Shown here: in pieces, positions 13,101 through 18,688 of the stretch
Layout of the letters: each line of letters begins with the position of its first letter
Numbering within the stretch: the first letter of the stretch is position 1
Assembly: GCA_025456425.1 (NCBI GenBank)
Contig: JALOKP010000001.1
Location: 1 to 64,000 of the forward strand
DNA: 64,000 bases
Source of the DNA: Acidobacteriota bacterium
Lineage (GTDB): Bacteria > Acidobacteriota > Polarisedimenticolia > J045
Direction of reading: 5' to 3'
The notes under the pieces: generated by a model
The model's input: the letters and a program-made list of their open reading frames with translations, nothing else
Told to the model about the DNA's origin: nothing
The model's database searches: none
Program-made: the position numbers and the translations under genes

Positions 13101-16100
13101 CAACGTCGGGACCGCTCCGCTCGAGGTCACCGCGATCGCCAGCGACCGGGCGGAGTTCGTCCCGTCCGTCGCATCCCTGACCGTCGCGCCGCGGAGTTTC
13201 TCACCGCTGACGATCACCTTCGCGCCCGGCGCCGTGGAGAACTACGCCGCGACGCTCAGCCTGTCCAGCAACGACCAGGACCAGCCGCTCGCGACCCTCG
13301 CACTGCTCGGTGCCGGGCTGGTCCCGCCCGATATCCAGGTGGATCCGCTCGCGCTCGAGGCCGACCTCTACACCGGCCGCTCCGCTACAAGGACGCTCGC
13401 GATCGCCAACGGCGGAGGAGACACCCTGCGCTGGACGGCGGAGATCGACTACGGCACGGGGGGGCGCGTGCTGAGCGCCAGCCCGCGGTTCGCCGGCGTC
13501 GAGCCGCAGCAGGACCGGCCGAAAGACGATCGTCCACCTGCCGACGGACGGCCCCCCGCCGACCAGGTCTACACCGACGGCCTGGCGGGAACCCCCGCCC
13601 CGGCCGCCGCGGAGGAGCCGGCCCGTCAGAGCGCGGCGCTCGAGGATGTCCTGCTGCAGCTCGACGCCCGCTTCGGTGAGGTCACCGCCCTCGTCCCGAA
13701 CCGCTTCGACTTTTCCGAGGGGGTGACCGGAAGCAGCATCTCGGACGGCGGCAACGACATGTACGACGGCGGGAACTACCTGAGGACCGATCTGGGATCC
13801 TACCTGGACTACTCGGACGGCTCGATCCGGGGGTCCTACCTGCTGGGCCCGACCGGGCGGTACTTCACGCGCAAGGTCCCCGGTCTCTTCGTGCTGGCAG
13901 CCGACCTCGACGGCGCGGCGCAGTTCACGATCGACGGCAACCTGGGCGCCGACGGCGGCGGAAGCGTCGGCGGATCCGTGCTGGAGACGACGGTCTTCGG
14001 TACCCGCTACCGCGGGTTCGTCAAGCGCGTCTTCGCCACCTCCGACCCGAGCGTCAACCACCTCGTCATCGTCCCGTACGACCCGGCAGTCGGTCACGAG
14101 TTCTCGACCGACTCGAACTCGGACTACCACCGCGTCACCGGGCTCCGGCAAGTTCCGCGGATCTACTACCTGCTCTACTCCTCGGCCAGTGGCGGCTACG
14201 TGGACGACGCAACCACGCTGTCGATCATGGAGGCGTTCCTGCGGCTGCTCAGCCCGCCGTGGCTGGGGATCGAGCCCGCGGCCGGCGAGCTGGCCCCGGG
14301 TGCGGCCGTGGCGCCCACGGTGTCGTTCGATGCGGCGGGACTCGACGGAGGCGACCGTCGCGCCACGATCAGGATCAGAAGCAACGACCCGGACCAGCCC
14401 GAGGTCCCGGTCTCGGCCTTACTCCGGGTGACAGCCGCGCCGACGATCGGCGTCGCACCCGACCGGCTCGATTTCGGACGGCTCTACGTCGGCGCGACCG
14501 AAGCGCTGCCGCTCACGGTCCGCAACGATGGCACGCTCCCGCTCTCGGTCTCCGACGTCGCGCCAGACGACGGCGCTTTCTCGGCCGAGCCGCGCGCCTT
14601 CACGGTCCTGCCCGGCGGACAGGTCGAGATCGTCGTCGCCTTCGCTCCGCCCGAGGCGCGCGAGTACTCCGCCAGCCTCTCGATCGCGAGCGACGACCCG
14701 CTCCAGCCCGTGACGACGGTCGCGCTGCTCGGCATCGGACTGGTACCCCCGGAGATCGTGATCACTCCGCCGGAGTTCGACGAGTCGCTCTACTCCGACC
14801 AGCTCGCGACGCGAACGCTGACGATCGAGAATGCCGGCGGGTCCGACCTTGCCTTCCAGATCGACGCGCTGTCGCGATCCGGCACCCGGCGGGACGCACC
14901 GGACGGGGCGCCCGGCATTCCCGGCGACGAACCGCGCAATCCGCCCGCGCCGAGCGAGACGGCGGGGCCGCCGGACCGGCCCCTCGACCCGGCGGGAAGC
15001 GTCCCGCCGGCCGCTCTGCCGCTGCGCGACGGCTTCGAGGACGGGGATTTCCTCGGCTGGCAGGTCGCGATGTCCGCCAACCTCAGCGAAGTGACCGAGC
15101 TCACCGCGGCTCCCGGAGGCCGCTTCAGCTTCCACCACCGGACGGTCACGGACGGCGTTCACATGTCGGGCATCTACCGCGACCTGGGCCCCGTCCAGCC
15201 GCGGTACATTTCCTTCTGGGTCCGCTCGGGATCGACCGGCGCGAACGACGGCTACTTCGTGCTGCGCAACCGGAACGCCGACGAGGTCATCTGGTTCTTC
15301 GCCCGAGCCGACGGGAAGTTCTACGTCAACACCGACGTCGGCGGGGACTCGAGCTACCCATACGCCGCTCAGACCTGGTACCACGTCGAGTTCCGCGGCA
15401 TCGACTTCGCCACCAAGCGTTTCGACTACTACGTCGACGGGCAGCTCGTACGGGCTGGCATCCCATTCCGCAACTCCTGGCGCACGGAGGACGTCGCGCG
15501 GCTCGATCTCTACAACTGGACGCCCGGCTCGGAGGCCTGGTGGGACGAGATCGTGATCCAGGCCGAGGAGCCGCCAGGCTGGCTGCGCATCGAGCCGCCG
15601 GCCGGGGTCGTGCCCGCGGGCGGGCGACTCGACGTCGCGGTGACCTTCGACGCAACCGGCCTCTTCGGCGGCGACTACGCCGCGGACCTGGAGCTGACCA
15701 GCAACGACCCGGACGAGCCCCTGACGGTGGTTCCGGTCCGGCTTCACGTGACCGGGATTCCGCGGATCGAGGCGCGCGGTCCAAGTTCCGCCCCGGAGTC
15801 CACGGTCCCCTTCTATCTGAACATGGCGACGACGGTGCATCGTTTCGACGTACCCGGTTTCCCGCTGGACCGCGCGGAACTGGAGCTGGTCGCCGACGGG
15901 GATTTCGGCTGGTCCTCCGAACAGGCCGTCGCATCCGCCGAAGGCCAGCCGATCGGCTCCGTCGGGGGCGTCGGCAACGATTGCGCCCCGGCCGCCGGGG
16001 CCTTCGCGATCGACGGAGCGACCCTCGCGGCGCTGGCTGCCGACGGGAGGGTCGACGTCCACGTCTCCAACACGTACGACGTCGACCCCTCCCTGTGCTC

Positions 16101-18324
16101 CGTCAACCAACACACCGTCCGCTTCGCGTTCTTCGGTCCGTCCGACCGGCTGGACTTCGGCCCGATCTTCGTCGGGACCTCCCTGGAAGTTCAGCTGGAG
16201 CTCGCCAACGGCGGCACCGATACGCTGACCATCTCGTCGATCGTCTCCGACCGGGGCGAGGTCGTTCCGCTCGTGACGCAACTGGACATCCCGGCGCGCG
16301 GGTCCGCTCTGGTGCCGATCGTCTATTCGCCGCTGGCCGAGGGTCCACTCGAGGGAACGCTGCGGATCTCCAGCAACGACCCGTTCCGGCCCGAGCTCGC
16401 GCTCCCGCTCGCGGGCGCCGGGCTGATCCCGCCGGAGATCGCGACGCGGCCCGGCGCGCTCGCCGAGCGGCTCCTGCCGGGCGACGTGGTCACGGTTCCG
16501 GTCGCGATCGACAACGACGGCGGGAGCGACCTGGAGTTCAAGGTCTCGATCGCCCCGAACGCCGTCCGGGCCGGGCTGCCGCCGGCACCCGAGGGCGCTC
16601 CGCAGCGGAGCGACAACCGCCCCGCGGGACTGGCCGAGGCGGTCTCCTCGCCGCGCACGATGACGGGGGCCGAGGTCCTGATCGTCGAGGATGTCCCGCC
16701 CTGGAACTCGAGTTCCAGCGCCCGGATCCTGGATCTCGACGGGATTCCGTACGACCTGGTCTCGGCCGCTTCGCTGCCTGCGACCGACCTCTCGCGATAT
16801 CGCCTCATCATCCTTTCGTCCGACCAGCCCGCGGGCTATTACGCCGCGCTCTCCGGCCTCGGTCCGGAGCTGGACCAGTTCGTGTCGGCCGGGGGAGTGC
16901 TCGAGTTCCACGCCGCGGACGGCGGCTGGCAGTATGGCGATTCGTCGCTGGTACCGGTGCCGGGGGGCCTGTCCGCCGTGACCGCGTACTCCGCGACGAA
17001 CTTCCTGCTGGACGAGACGCACCCGATCGTGATTGGGGTGACGTCCCCGATCTACGCCTCCAACGCCAGCCACGCCTATCTCACCGGAGTCCCTGTCGGC
17101 GCAGTGCTGCTCGCGGCGGACGAGTTCATGCGCCCCACACTTCTCACTTACCCTCACGGAGCCGGTCTCGTCGTCGCTTCGGGCCAGACCCTGGAGTTCC
17201 TCTACAGCCGGGGCCACGACGCCGGTCGCCTGCTCGTCAACATGATCCCGTTCTCCCTCGGCGCGGCCCGCCGCTGGCTGGCCGCCGAGCCGCTCTCCGG
17301 GACGGTGGCTCCGGGAGCATCGCTGGATCTGACGGTGACGCTCGACGCGAGCGGCCTCTCACCCGGCACCTACGCCGGCGAGCTCTCGATCCGGAGCAAC
17401 GATCCGACCACTCCTCGGCTCGGCCTCCCGGTGAACCTGGCGGTCGTTCGGCTGATCGCCCAGGGCGGCCCGGACCAGTCGGTCGAATGCGAGGGCGGCG
17501 GCGCGAACGTGACGTTCGATGGGTCCGCGTCACGGCACATCGACGGCCACGGCGCGATCCTGCGCTACCAGTGGTACGAGGGCGATGCGCTGCTCGGCGA
17601 AGGCGAGCGGCTCGCGGTGGAGCTGCCGCTCGGGTCCCACGCGATCACCCTCCGGATCTCCGATGCGGCCGCCGACACCAGCAGCGACGAGCTGCTCGTG
17701 CAGGTGGTCGACACGACCCCGCCCGCAGGACGAATCACCGCGCCGTCGGGCGGGCAATGCTTCGGCCCGGCGGCGCTCCCCGTGACCGTGACCGACAGCT
17801 TCACGGATGCGTGCGCCGGGACGGTCGAGCGGTTCTACAGCCTGCCCCAGGGCGCGGTCTACACGGAGCACGGCGACTGGTCCGTCGGTCTCGTGGCGAG
17901 CGATCCGTCCGGGAACGCCGCGGCCGAGGAGACCGTCTCCTTCACGATCGACACCGTGCCGCCGGCCGTCGACATCATCATGCTCCCTGCCCGCTGGACC
18001 TTCCCGAAGTTCATTCCCTTCCAGAGCATCTTCGTCTCCGGCGACGACGACCGGGCGAGCGGCGCCGTCGTCCACGAGACGATCGCCGTCGACGGCTGCG
18101 TCATGTACGACGGGCTGACGTTCGGCGACGGGGACGGTCTGCTGCTGGACGAGGTCCTCCCCGCCGCCGAGGACGAGATGTGCCGGTTGGTGCGGCTCTG
18201 CGGTCGGCGGAACTGGGAGAACCCGGTCGTGACCGTGACGGTGACCGACTGTGGGGGCAACCCGGCGACCGACACGATGATCAAGCCGGGGAAGTACTAC
18301 GCCTCCCCGCAGCGCTGCCCGTGA
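1195..18324 (+). CDS. Giant secreted subtilisin-like (S8) protein with nine slot-exchange super-repeats
   Basis: A 5709-residue exported protein. Start ATG 1195 follows AGGGGGG and gives a clear signal peptide (residues 1-27, ending SSPALA). Residues ~40-105 look like an S8 propeptide (ends of the type VAYAEPNYR). The peptidase domain has the full triad D162 (VIDTGVEAAHPDL), H217 (HGHGTHVSG), S376 (GTSMATPHVSG) and oxyanion N308. An FN3 domain follows (~nt 2500-2825), then repeated units of Ig-like linker, exchangeable domain, BACON-like domain, a 'VADGD' module and an ASH/choice-of-anchor-D domain (see repeat entries), a GATase-like domain (~16660-17260), a PKD domain (~17460-17715) and a last Cys-containing domain. 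It ends ...SPQRCP. Likely a cell-surface or matrix protein with protease activity; substrate unknown. No LPXTG, membrane anchor or recognisable secretion partner is nearby. Long frames on the opposite strand are composition shadows. Confidence 0.92.
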   Translation: MSRRRWFVAGLVVVFSLLGLGSSPALADPPSLEKMLAPDHLPGELLVKFREGAPEPAARSLRVQLAARVATRFRSGAEHWLLGPGHDVEEGLRLLVGHPLVAYAEPNYRVFPIRTPDDPSFSALWGLHNTGQFGGIPGADIDAQRAWDLTTGDRRVRVAVIDTGVEAAHPDLAAQIWTNPGEIPGNGLDDDANGYVDDAHGWDFCDDDNDPADDHGHGTHVSGTIGAIGNNGRGVVGVAWSVSIVPIKFLCNGWGTNVDAIASIEYATALGVDVMNNSWGGGEFSQAMLDAINAAAQREILFVAAAGNNTSDNDLWPFYPATYDAPNLVSVAATGGSDELAWFSNWGAQSVDLGAPGIDIYSTYMGGTYGYMNGTSMATPHVSGVAALMRALVPDMGVVELRQLLFESVEPVASLGGITATGGRLDAFQAISGIDGTPPAAVGDLAVEGTTSSSVTLTWSAPGDDGDQGTASAYDLRYSTAPIDAGNFAAATPAPAPAPQPAGSRQQVEVGGLDAASSYHFALVGSDEVGNAGPLSNVVSGTTLDPPTIATAPASFSASLITGARSNQVLTIENVGVGTLDWVIPPPERGAPPAKSTSDQMSLGKGEPDPRKGPAPASLGGPDPFGYRFIDSDEPDGPPFEWVDISGSGTAIAGLTGDDQSVAIPIGFPFDFYGTRFEFVNVATNGFLSFTNGSAEFNNQPLPGSLAPEFLIAPFWDDLDFGGQARASYLTDGSCLTIQFTNVARLQGDGVFTFQVSLYHDGGIVLRYQSMSGLSDSATIGIQDGTQSRGLQVVFNAPYVHDGLAVRIYRTPDWLRAAPTTGRLWSGERAEVTVTIDAARLFGGHYDGFLTVDSNDPQRPSIPHPVSLDVTAAPDIAVSPATLDFGPVLLGESRSLPLAVSNDGTEPLQVDSIGSDRSEFVPDHSSLALSPFDAETVGVVFTPAEIGAFEGTLTLASDDPDEPVTTVRLAGVGAVPPRIEVAPPELDATLNQFAQETQPLTVSNVGGLVLDFTAEVVPRGPGLQRSPFAGLSTGDGRSDNAAPSNSGNGPAAPSAFHGADASFEPLPASPAALTCVVGDPEGRAVYAQANQGYDFFRFRPETGAWETLSGCPLHSGNNGGAALLGGAVYTSYTASGTELGVYDVTTDSWTSRPHPLGGGTANIASDGTAFLYFALGRRLVRYDPASGEQIDLAAPPFAFEPWGGLAYNGGRLYGHEGNGLTGFAVYEVAHDVWRELPPIPAGAVAGAAIDPLAQEYAAAGPYGGSNLYRFSLADESWRVSTLPFFVGDGGLGWLPGRPSGLYVVQGEDGVAFTRLVGAPSWLRVTPDSGSVPPGSAAVLDVTFDSAPLLGGDYAATIEIRSSDPDTPLVSVPADLTVTGVPDIALAGVEQRLESAIDYGGSGALTPHSFWIVVPPTTGGTIELVADGDYGDETEQATASAEGLTLGTVGSTGLDCSAASGRFPISAVDLAALAADGVVRVDVQNSAWVEVFCAVNRHTVRLRYRGAADRLEFGELFPGQSRILELEVRNGGSSPLDISSIVSDLPEFVPSATSLDLAPHATVFLAVQFTPGAVGTYDGTLTFTSNDPDEPAVTVALSGAGVEPPQLTVTPSGLSATLEQGNQETQLLTLSNSGGGLLEYTAEVVPRGADLVRTTYSALSAGGPSNNPPPAPSGAPPAEPPPFRGADAAFELLPPSPAALTCVVADPSGRAIYAQQEAGTRFFRYRPENRAWEPLSPAPIYPGNNGGAALLGGTIFTTYNDWGSLLGVYDIATDSWSTRPHPLGGGTSNVASDGTRYLYFALGTRLVRYDPASQEQTELAVPPFAFESWGGLAYSNGLLYGHAGNGRVEFATYDIAGDAWRLLPQLPGGAVLGAAIDPLAQEYAAVGPYYGTNLYRFSLIDETWSVSSLPFLVDDSGLAWLPGRPSGLYIVQGERGASFARLVGAPAWLQVSPDAGSVPPGGSADLQVTFDSSLLPGGEFGAEIEIRSNDPLASLVAVPADLTVTGAPDIALLGAAQRLESAVDYRMEGAVTQHQLTVTVPPGGDGEFELVADGDYGDPGERAYATADGLELGSVGAVGSDCVPATGRFPLGAEQLAALAADGFVNVEVRNDWSVGVFCGVNRHTVRLHYRAAADRLDFGAHYLGLSPVLEIEVRNDGIAPLEVSSITSDLPEFVPSASSLTLAPRTTTRLSVTFTPSADQVFDGILTLVSNDPDEPLVTVALYGEGVVPPSISIDPLSYSEALNSGETTVRTLTIANSGGDTLRWTAEIDAAEAGRLLSASPTFGGLEPQAGQPKDETPAPQGPPAADRLYTAEFPAAPGPADSHPTAAPRPPLEDLLPELDAGYLGITSLIPGRFDFSEGETGTYISDGGGDMYDGGNYLSTDLGDSLSYSNGVITGSGLFGPGGRYFTRKYPGLFVLAADLDGVSGFTISGGLGADGSGSVDGAVFETTISGATYRGFVKRVFNAGDPSVNHLVIVPLDPLVSHEFSTYTDNDYHRVFGLRGVARLYYLLYSTTNGSRVDDATTLSIMESFLRLLGAGWLQIEPDAGELAPGASLAAAVTFDASELDGGRYATTIRIRSNDPLSPEIPVPADLAVTGVPDITLYGADQQVESAVDFYADGAVTQHALSLVTPPSGGGTIELVADGDYGDQSEQATATAEGYTLGSVGVTGNDCSPADGSFPIAPDQLLELAADGVVAVEVRNTPDVGTFCALNRHTVRLRYRGSADRLDFGPLFIGLSRTLEIEVRNGGSDRLEVTSISSDLSEYTPSHASLSLAPRSSTILTVTFAPASTGPFDGALTLASNDPDEPVTTVSLAGVGLEPPVLGVAPTELDLVLDQGTQQTLPLTLSNSGGSPLEFTAEVALRGPGLRRTRFTALSAGDGRSSNPPPVGAAAAPAEPAPFRAANATFEMLPDSPRTLTCVAGDADGHAVYAQMDSGYEFRRFRTDAGTWERLADSPLHSSGNGGAALLGGRIYTSYTSQGSSIGVYEIATDSWTTRAHPVGAGTANLASDGERYIYFALNRRLVRYEPATLAWEDRAVPPFAFEPWGGLAYFEGKLYGHAGNGRRDFAVYDVAANAWSVLPALPAGAVLGAAIDPLAREYAAVGSYGGTNLYSFSLTDETWSVSTLPFAVDDGGLTWLPGRPSGLYLVQGERGTAFARRVGGPAWLRVAPDAGSVPAGQSAVLDVTFDSSLLLDGEFGAALEIRSNDPLAPLVSVPADLRVVGWPDLVLRGAEQRLESVLSYGTDAALTRHDLSVAVPPAGEGSLEVLADGDFGDYSELATVTVEGLALGNVGNTGTDCSEARQEFPLEADTLLALAADGVVQVEVQNAGDVGAFCTRNQHTVRLRYRNAGSSLDFGALFVGLSRTLEVEVQNAGTRPLEVSAISSDLPEFVPAETSLIVPPRQAAIVSVTFTPGAAQAFDGTLSFASNDPNEPVTTLALHGEGLVPPEIAVTPDSLAADLLTGGADLQALTIENLGGSDLVWSAEVVFGDEGRVVSTSPVFRGPESGRPEVERVLPPPAGPPADGDLYSAGVAGPQDPAANMPAQAHPPALGAALDHLDSRFADVTQLIPDRFDFSEGVSGTSISDGGLNMYDNGNYLSSDLGGGLSYSDGKIVGATILGPGGRYFTRKHPGLFVFAGDVQGIQTFTIDGYLGTGGRGAVDGAVLDATVQGVAYRGFVKRVFDAGVPSVNHLVIVPFDPALDHQYSSWTYYDYHRVQGLQNVRRIYYLLYATEGGGYVDNATTLAIMKAFLEALLPPWLSVDPPSGTVPVGESAALAVRFDAAGLDGGDYAATIRLSSNDPDETVVRIAAALHVTAAPDILLAGPGQTLESAVDYGTAGALTQHAFPAGAPPVLDGTLELVADGDYGDYYEWATVSAEGLVLGRAGATGTDCSTASEQFVVSAADLALLASDGVVHVDVQNSLDVGSSCGVNRHTVRLSFRTEADRVEFGPVYIGSPRTIEIQVHNVGTAPLEVTAIASDRAEFVPSVASLTVAPRSFSPLTITFAPGAVENYAATLSLSSNDQDQPLATLALLGAGLVPPDIQVDPLALEADLYTGRSATRTLAIANGGGDTLRWTAEIDYGTGGRVLSASPRFAGVEPQQDRPKDDRPPADGRPPADQVYTDGLAGTPAPAAAEEPARQSAALEDVLLQLDARFGEVTALVPNRFDFSEGVTGSSISDGGNDMYDGGNYLRTDLGSYLDYSDGSIRGSYLLGPTGRYFTRKVPGLFVLAADLDGAAQFTIDGNLGADGGGSVGGSVLETTVFGTRYRGFVKRVFATSDPSVNHLVIVPYDPAVGHEFSTDSNSDYHRVTGLRQVPRIYYLLYSSASGGYVDDATTLSIMEAFLRLLSPPWLGIEPAAGELAPGAAVAPTVSFDAAGLDGGDRRATIRIRSNDPDQPEVPVSALLRVTAAPTIGVAPDRLDFGRLYVGATEALPLTVRNDGTLPLSVSDVAPDDGAFSAEPRAFTVLPGGQVEIVVAFAPPEAREYSASLSIASDDPLQPVTTVALLGIGLVPPEIVITPPEFDESLYSDQLATRTLTIENAGGSDLAFQIDALSRSGTRRDAPDGAPGIPGDEPRNPPAPSETAGPPDRPLDPAGSVPPAALPLRDGFEDGDFLGWQVAMSANLSEVTELTAAPGGRFSFHHRTVTDGVHMSGIYRDLGPVQPRYISFWVRSGSTGANDGYFVLRNRNADEVIWFFARADGKFYVNTDVGGDSSYPYAAQTWYHVEFRGIDFATKRFDYYVDGQLVRAGIPFRNSWRTEDVARLDLYNWTPGSEAWWDEIVIQAEEPPGWLRIEPPAGVVPAGGRLDVAVTFDATGLFGGDYAADLELTSNDPDEPLTVVPVRLHVTGIPRIEARGPSSAPESTVPFYLNMATTVHRFDVPGFPLDRAELELVADGDFGWSSEQAVASAEGQPIGSVGGVGNDCAPAAGAFAIDGATLAALAADGRVDVHVSNTYDVDPSLCSVNQHTVRFAFFGPSDRLDFGPIFVGTSLEVQLELANGGTDTLTISSIVSDRGEVVPLVTQLDIPARGSALVPIVYSPLAEGPLEGTLRISSNDPFRPELALPLAGAGLIPPEIATRPGALAERLLPGDVVTVPVAIDNDGGSDLEFKVSIAPNAVRAGLPPAPEGAPQRSDNRPAGLAEAVSSPRTMTGAEVLIVEDVPPWNSSSSARILDLDGIPYDLVSAASLPATDLSRYRLIILSSDQPAGYYAALSGLGPELDQFVSAGGVLEFHAADGGWQYGDSSLVPVPGGLSAVTAYSATNFLLDETHPIVIGVTSPIYASNASHAYLTGVPVGAVLLAADEFMRPTLLTYPHGAGLVVASGQTLEFLYSRGHDAGRLLVNMIPFSLGAARRWLAAEPLSGTVAPGASLDLTVTLDASGLSPGTYAGELSIRSNDPTTPRLGLPVNLAVVRLIAQGGPDQSVECEGGGANVTFDGSASRHIDGHGAILRYQWYEGDALLGEGERLAVELPLGSHAITLRISDAAADTSSDELLVQVVDTTPPAGRITAPSGGQCFGPAALPVTVTDSFTDACAGTVERFYSLPQGAVYTEHGDWSVGLVASDPSGNAAAEETVSFTIDTVPPAVDIIMLPARWTFPKFIPFQSIFVSGDDDRASGAVVHETIAVDGCVMYDGLTFGDGDGLLLDEVLPAAEDEMCRLVRLCGRRNWENPVVTVTVTDCGGNPATDTMIKPGKYYASPQRCP
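2821..17450 (+). repeat. Nine coding super-repeats with an exchangeable central domain
   Basis: Each unit begins with a short Ig-like segment of the form PPxI.V.P..L...L..G....LTI.N.GG..L.W.AE, then carries one variable domain, then a WL.V.P.SG.V..G....V.FD...L.GG.Y.A.I.I.SNDP segment, usually a VADGD module, and an ASH domain. Unit starts are near 2830, 4120, 6000, 7880, 9660, 11550, 13325, 14750 and 16430. The variable slot holds, in order: a beta-sandwich (3065-3610); kelch-like propeller (4381-5150); kelch-like (6253-7030); ISDGG domain (8200-8810); kelch-like (9910-10690); ISDGG (11870-12475); ISDGG (13640-14260); LamG/concanavalin-like (15025-15570); GATase-like (16660-17260). Units 1 and 7 lack the VADGD module; the last lacks VADGD and ASH. 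Confidence 0.82.
5335..16140 (+). repeat. Six copies of an unnamed ~120-residue 'VADGD' module
   Basis: Copies lie near 5335-5710, 7210-7590, 8992-9370, 10876-11250, 12655-13030 and 15760-16140. Shared features are an opening LES.VDY....A.T.H, the core E(L/V)(V/L)ADGD(Y/F)G, a Glu in S/TEQAT, LG.VG.TG.DC, L..LAADG.V.V.V.N, and a closing C..N.HTVR. Two cysteines per copy (in DCS/DCV/DCA and FC/LC) could pair. The acidic DGDYGD segment suggests Ca binding (inference). It always sits directly before an ASH domain. Confidence 0.75.
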
Positions 18325-18688
18325 TACCACCCGCCGGGCGGGCGCGGCCCCTTCGGGCCGGGTCCGCCTGGCGGGGTCTTCCGGGCTCCATCCCGGCGGC
18401 CGAGCAGGAACTCGTCCAGCGACCGCGGAGGCCCATGACCATCCCGCGTTCGTCTCCCTTCGCGATCGCCGGATCGGGCGGTTCTGAACGACGCCCGATG
18501 CGGTTCAAATCGTCCCCGGGCCAGGCGCAGAGGCCCAGCGGTCGCGTGACGGCGACATGACGTCGGCCTGACCCGCGCGACGCGTCAACCCAGCCGCGGA
18601 ACGCCCGTCCTGACTGAAGGGGCGTCGCGCGCCGCGTCCCGAGGGGCAGGACGACCCGCCGGGAGCGACATTCCCCGTGGAGGGCGAG
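18325..18688. other. 364-base gap after the giant gene
   Basis: Contains GC-rich hairpins close to the stop of the giant gene: CCCGC/GCGGG near 18330 and CGGCCC (18345-18350) with GGGCCG (18355-18360) closing a CTTC loop, a plausible transcript end without a T-tract. A 41-residue open frame (18435-18560) begins with ATG five bases after GGAG, but it is Arg/Ser/Pro-rich, has no recognisable feature and is kept only as a possibility. No clear promoter was seen. Confidence 0.4.

Noticed and set aside
14259-18560. 1433-residue frame in another plus-strand register inside the giant gene
   Set aside because: Translation is Arg/Pro-rich low-complexity; the true register contains clear PKD, ASH and GATase-like domains.
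18435-18560. 41-residue open frame with a fair ribosome site
   Set aside because: Composition is Arg/Ser/Pro-rich and no feature supports expression; kept only as a remark in the gap entry.
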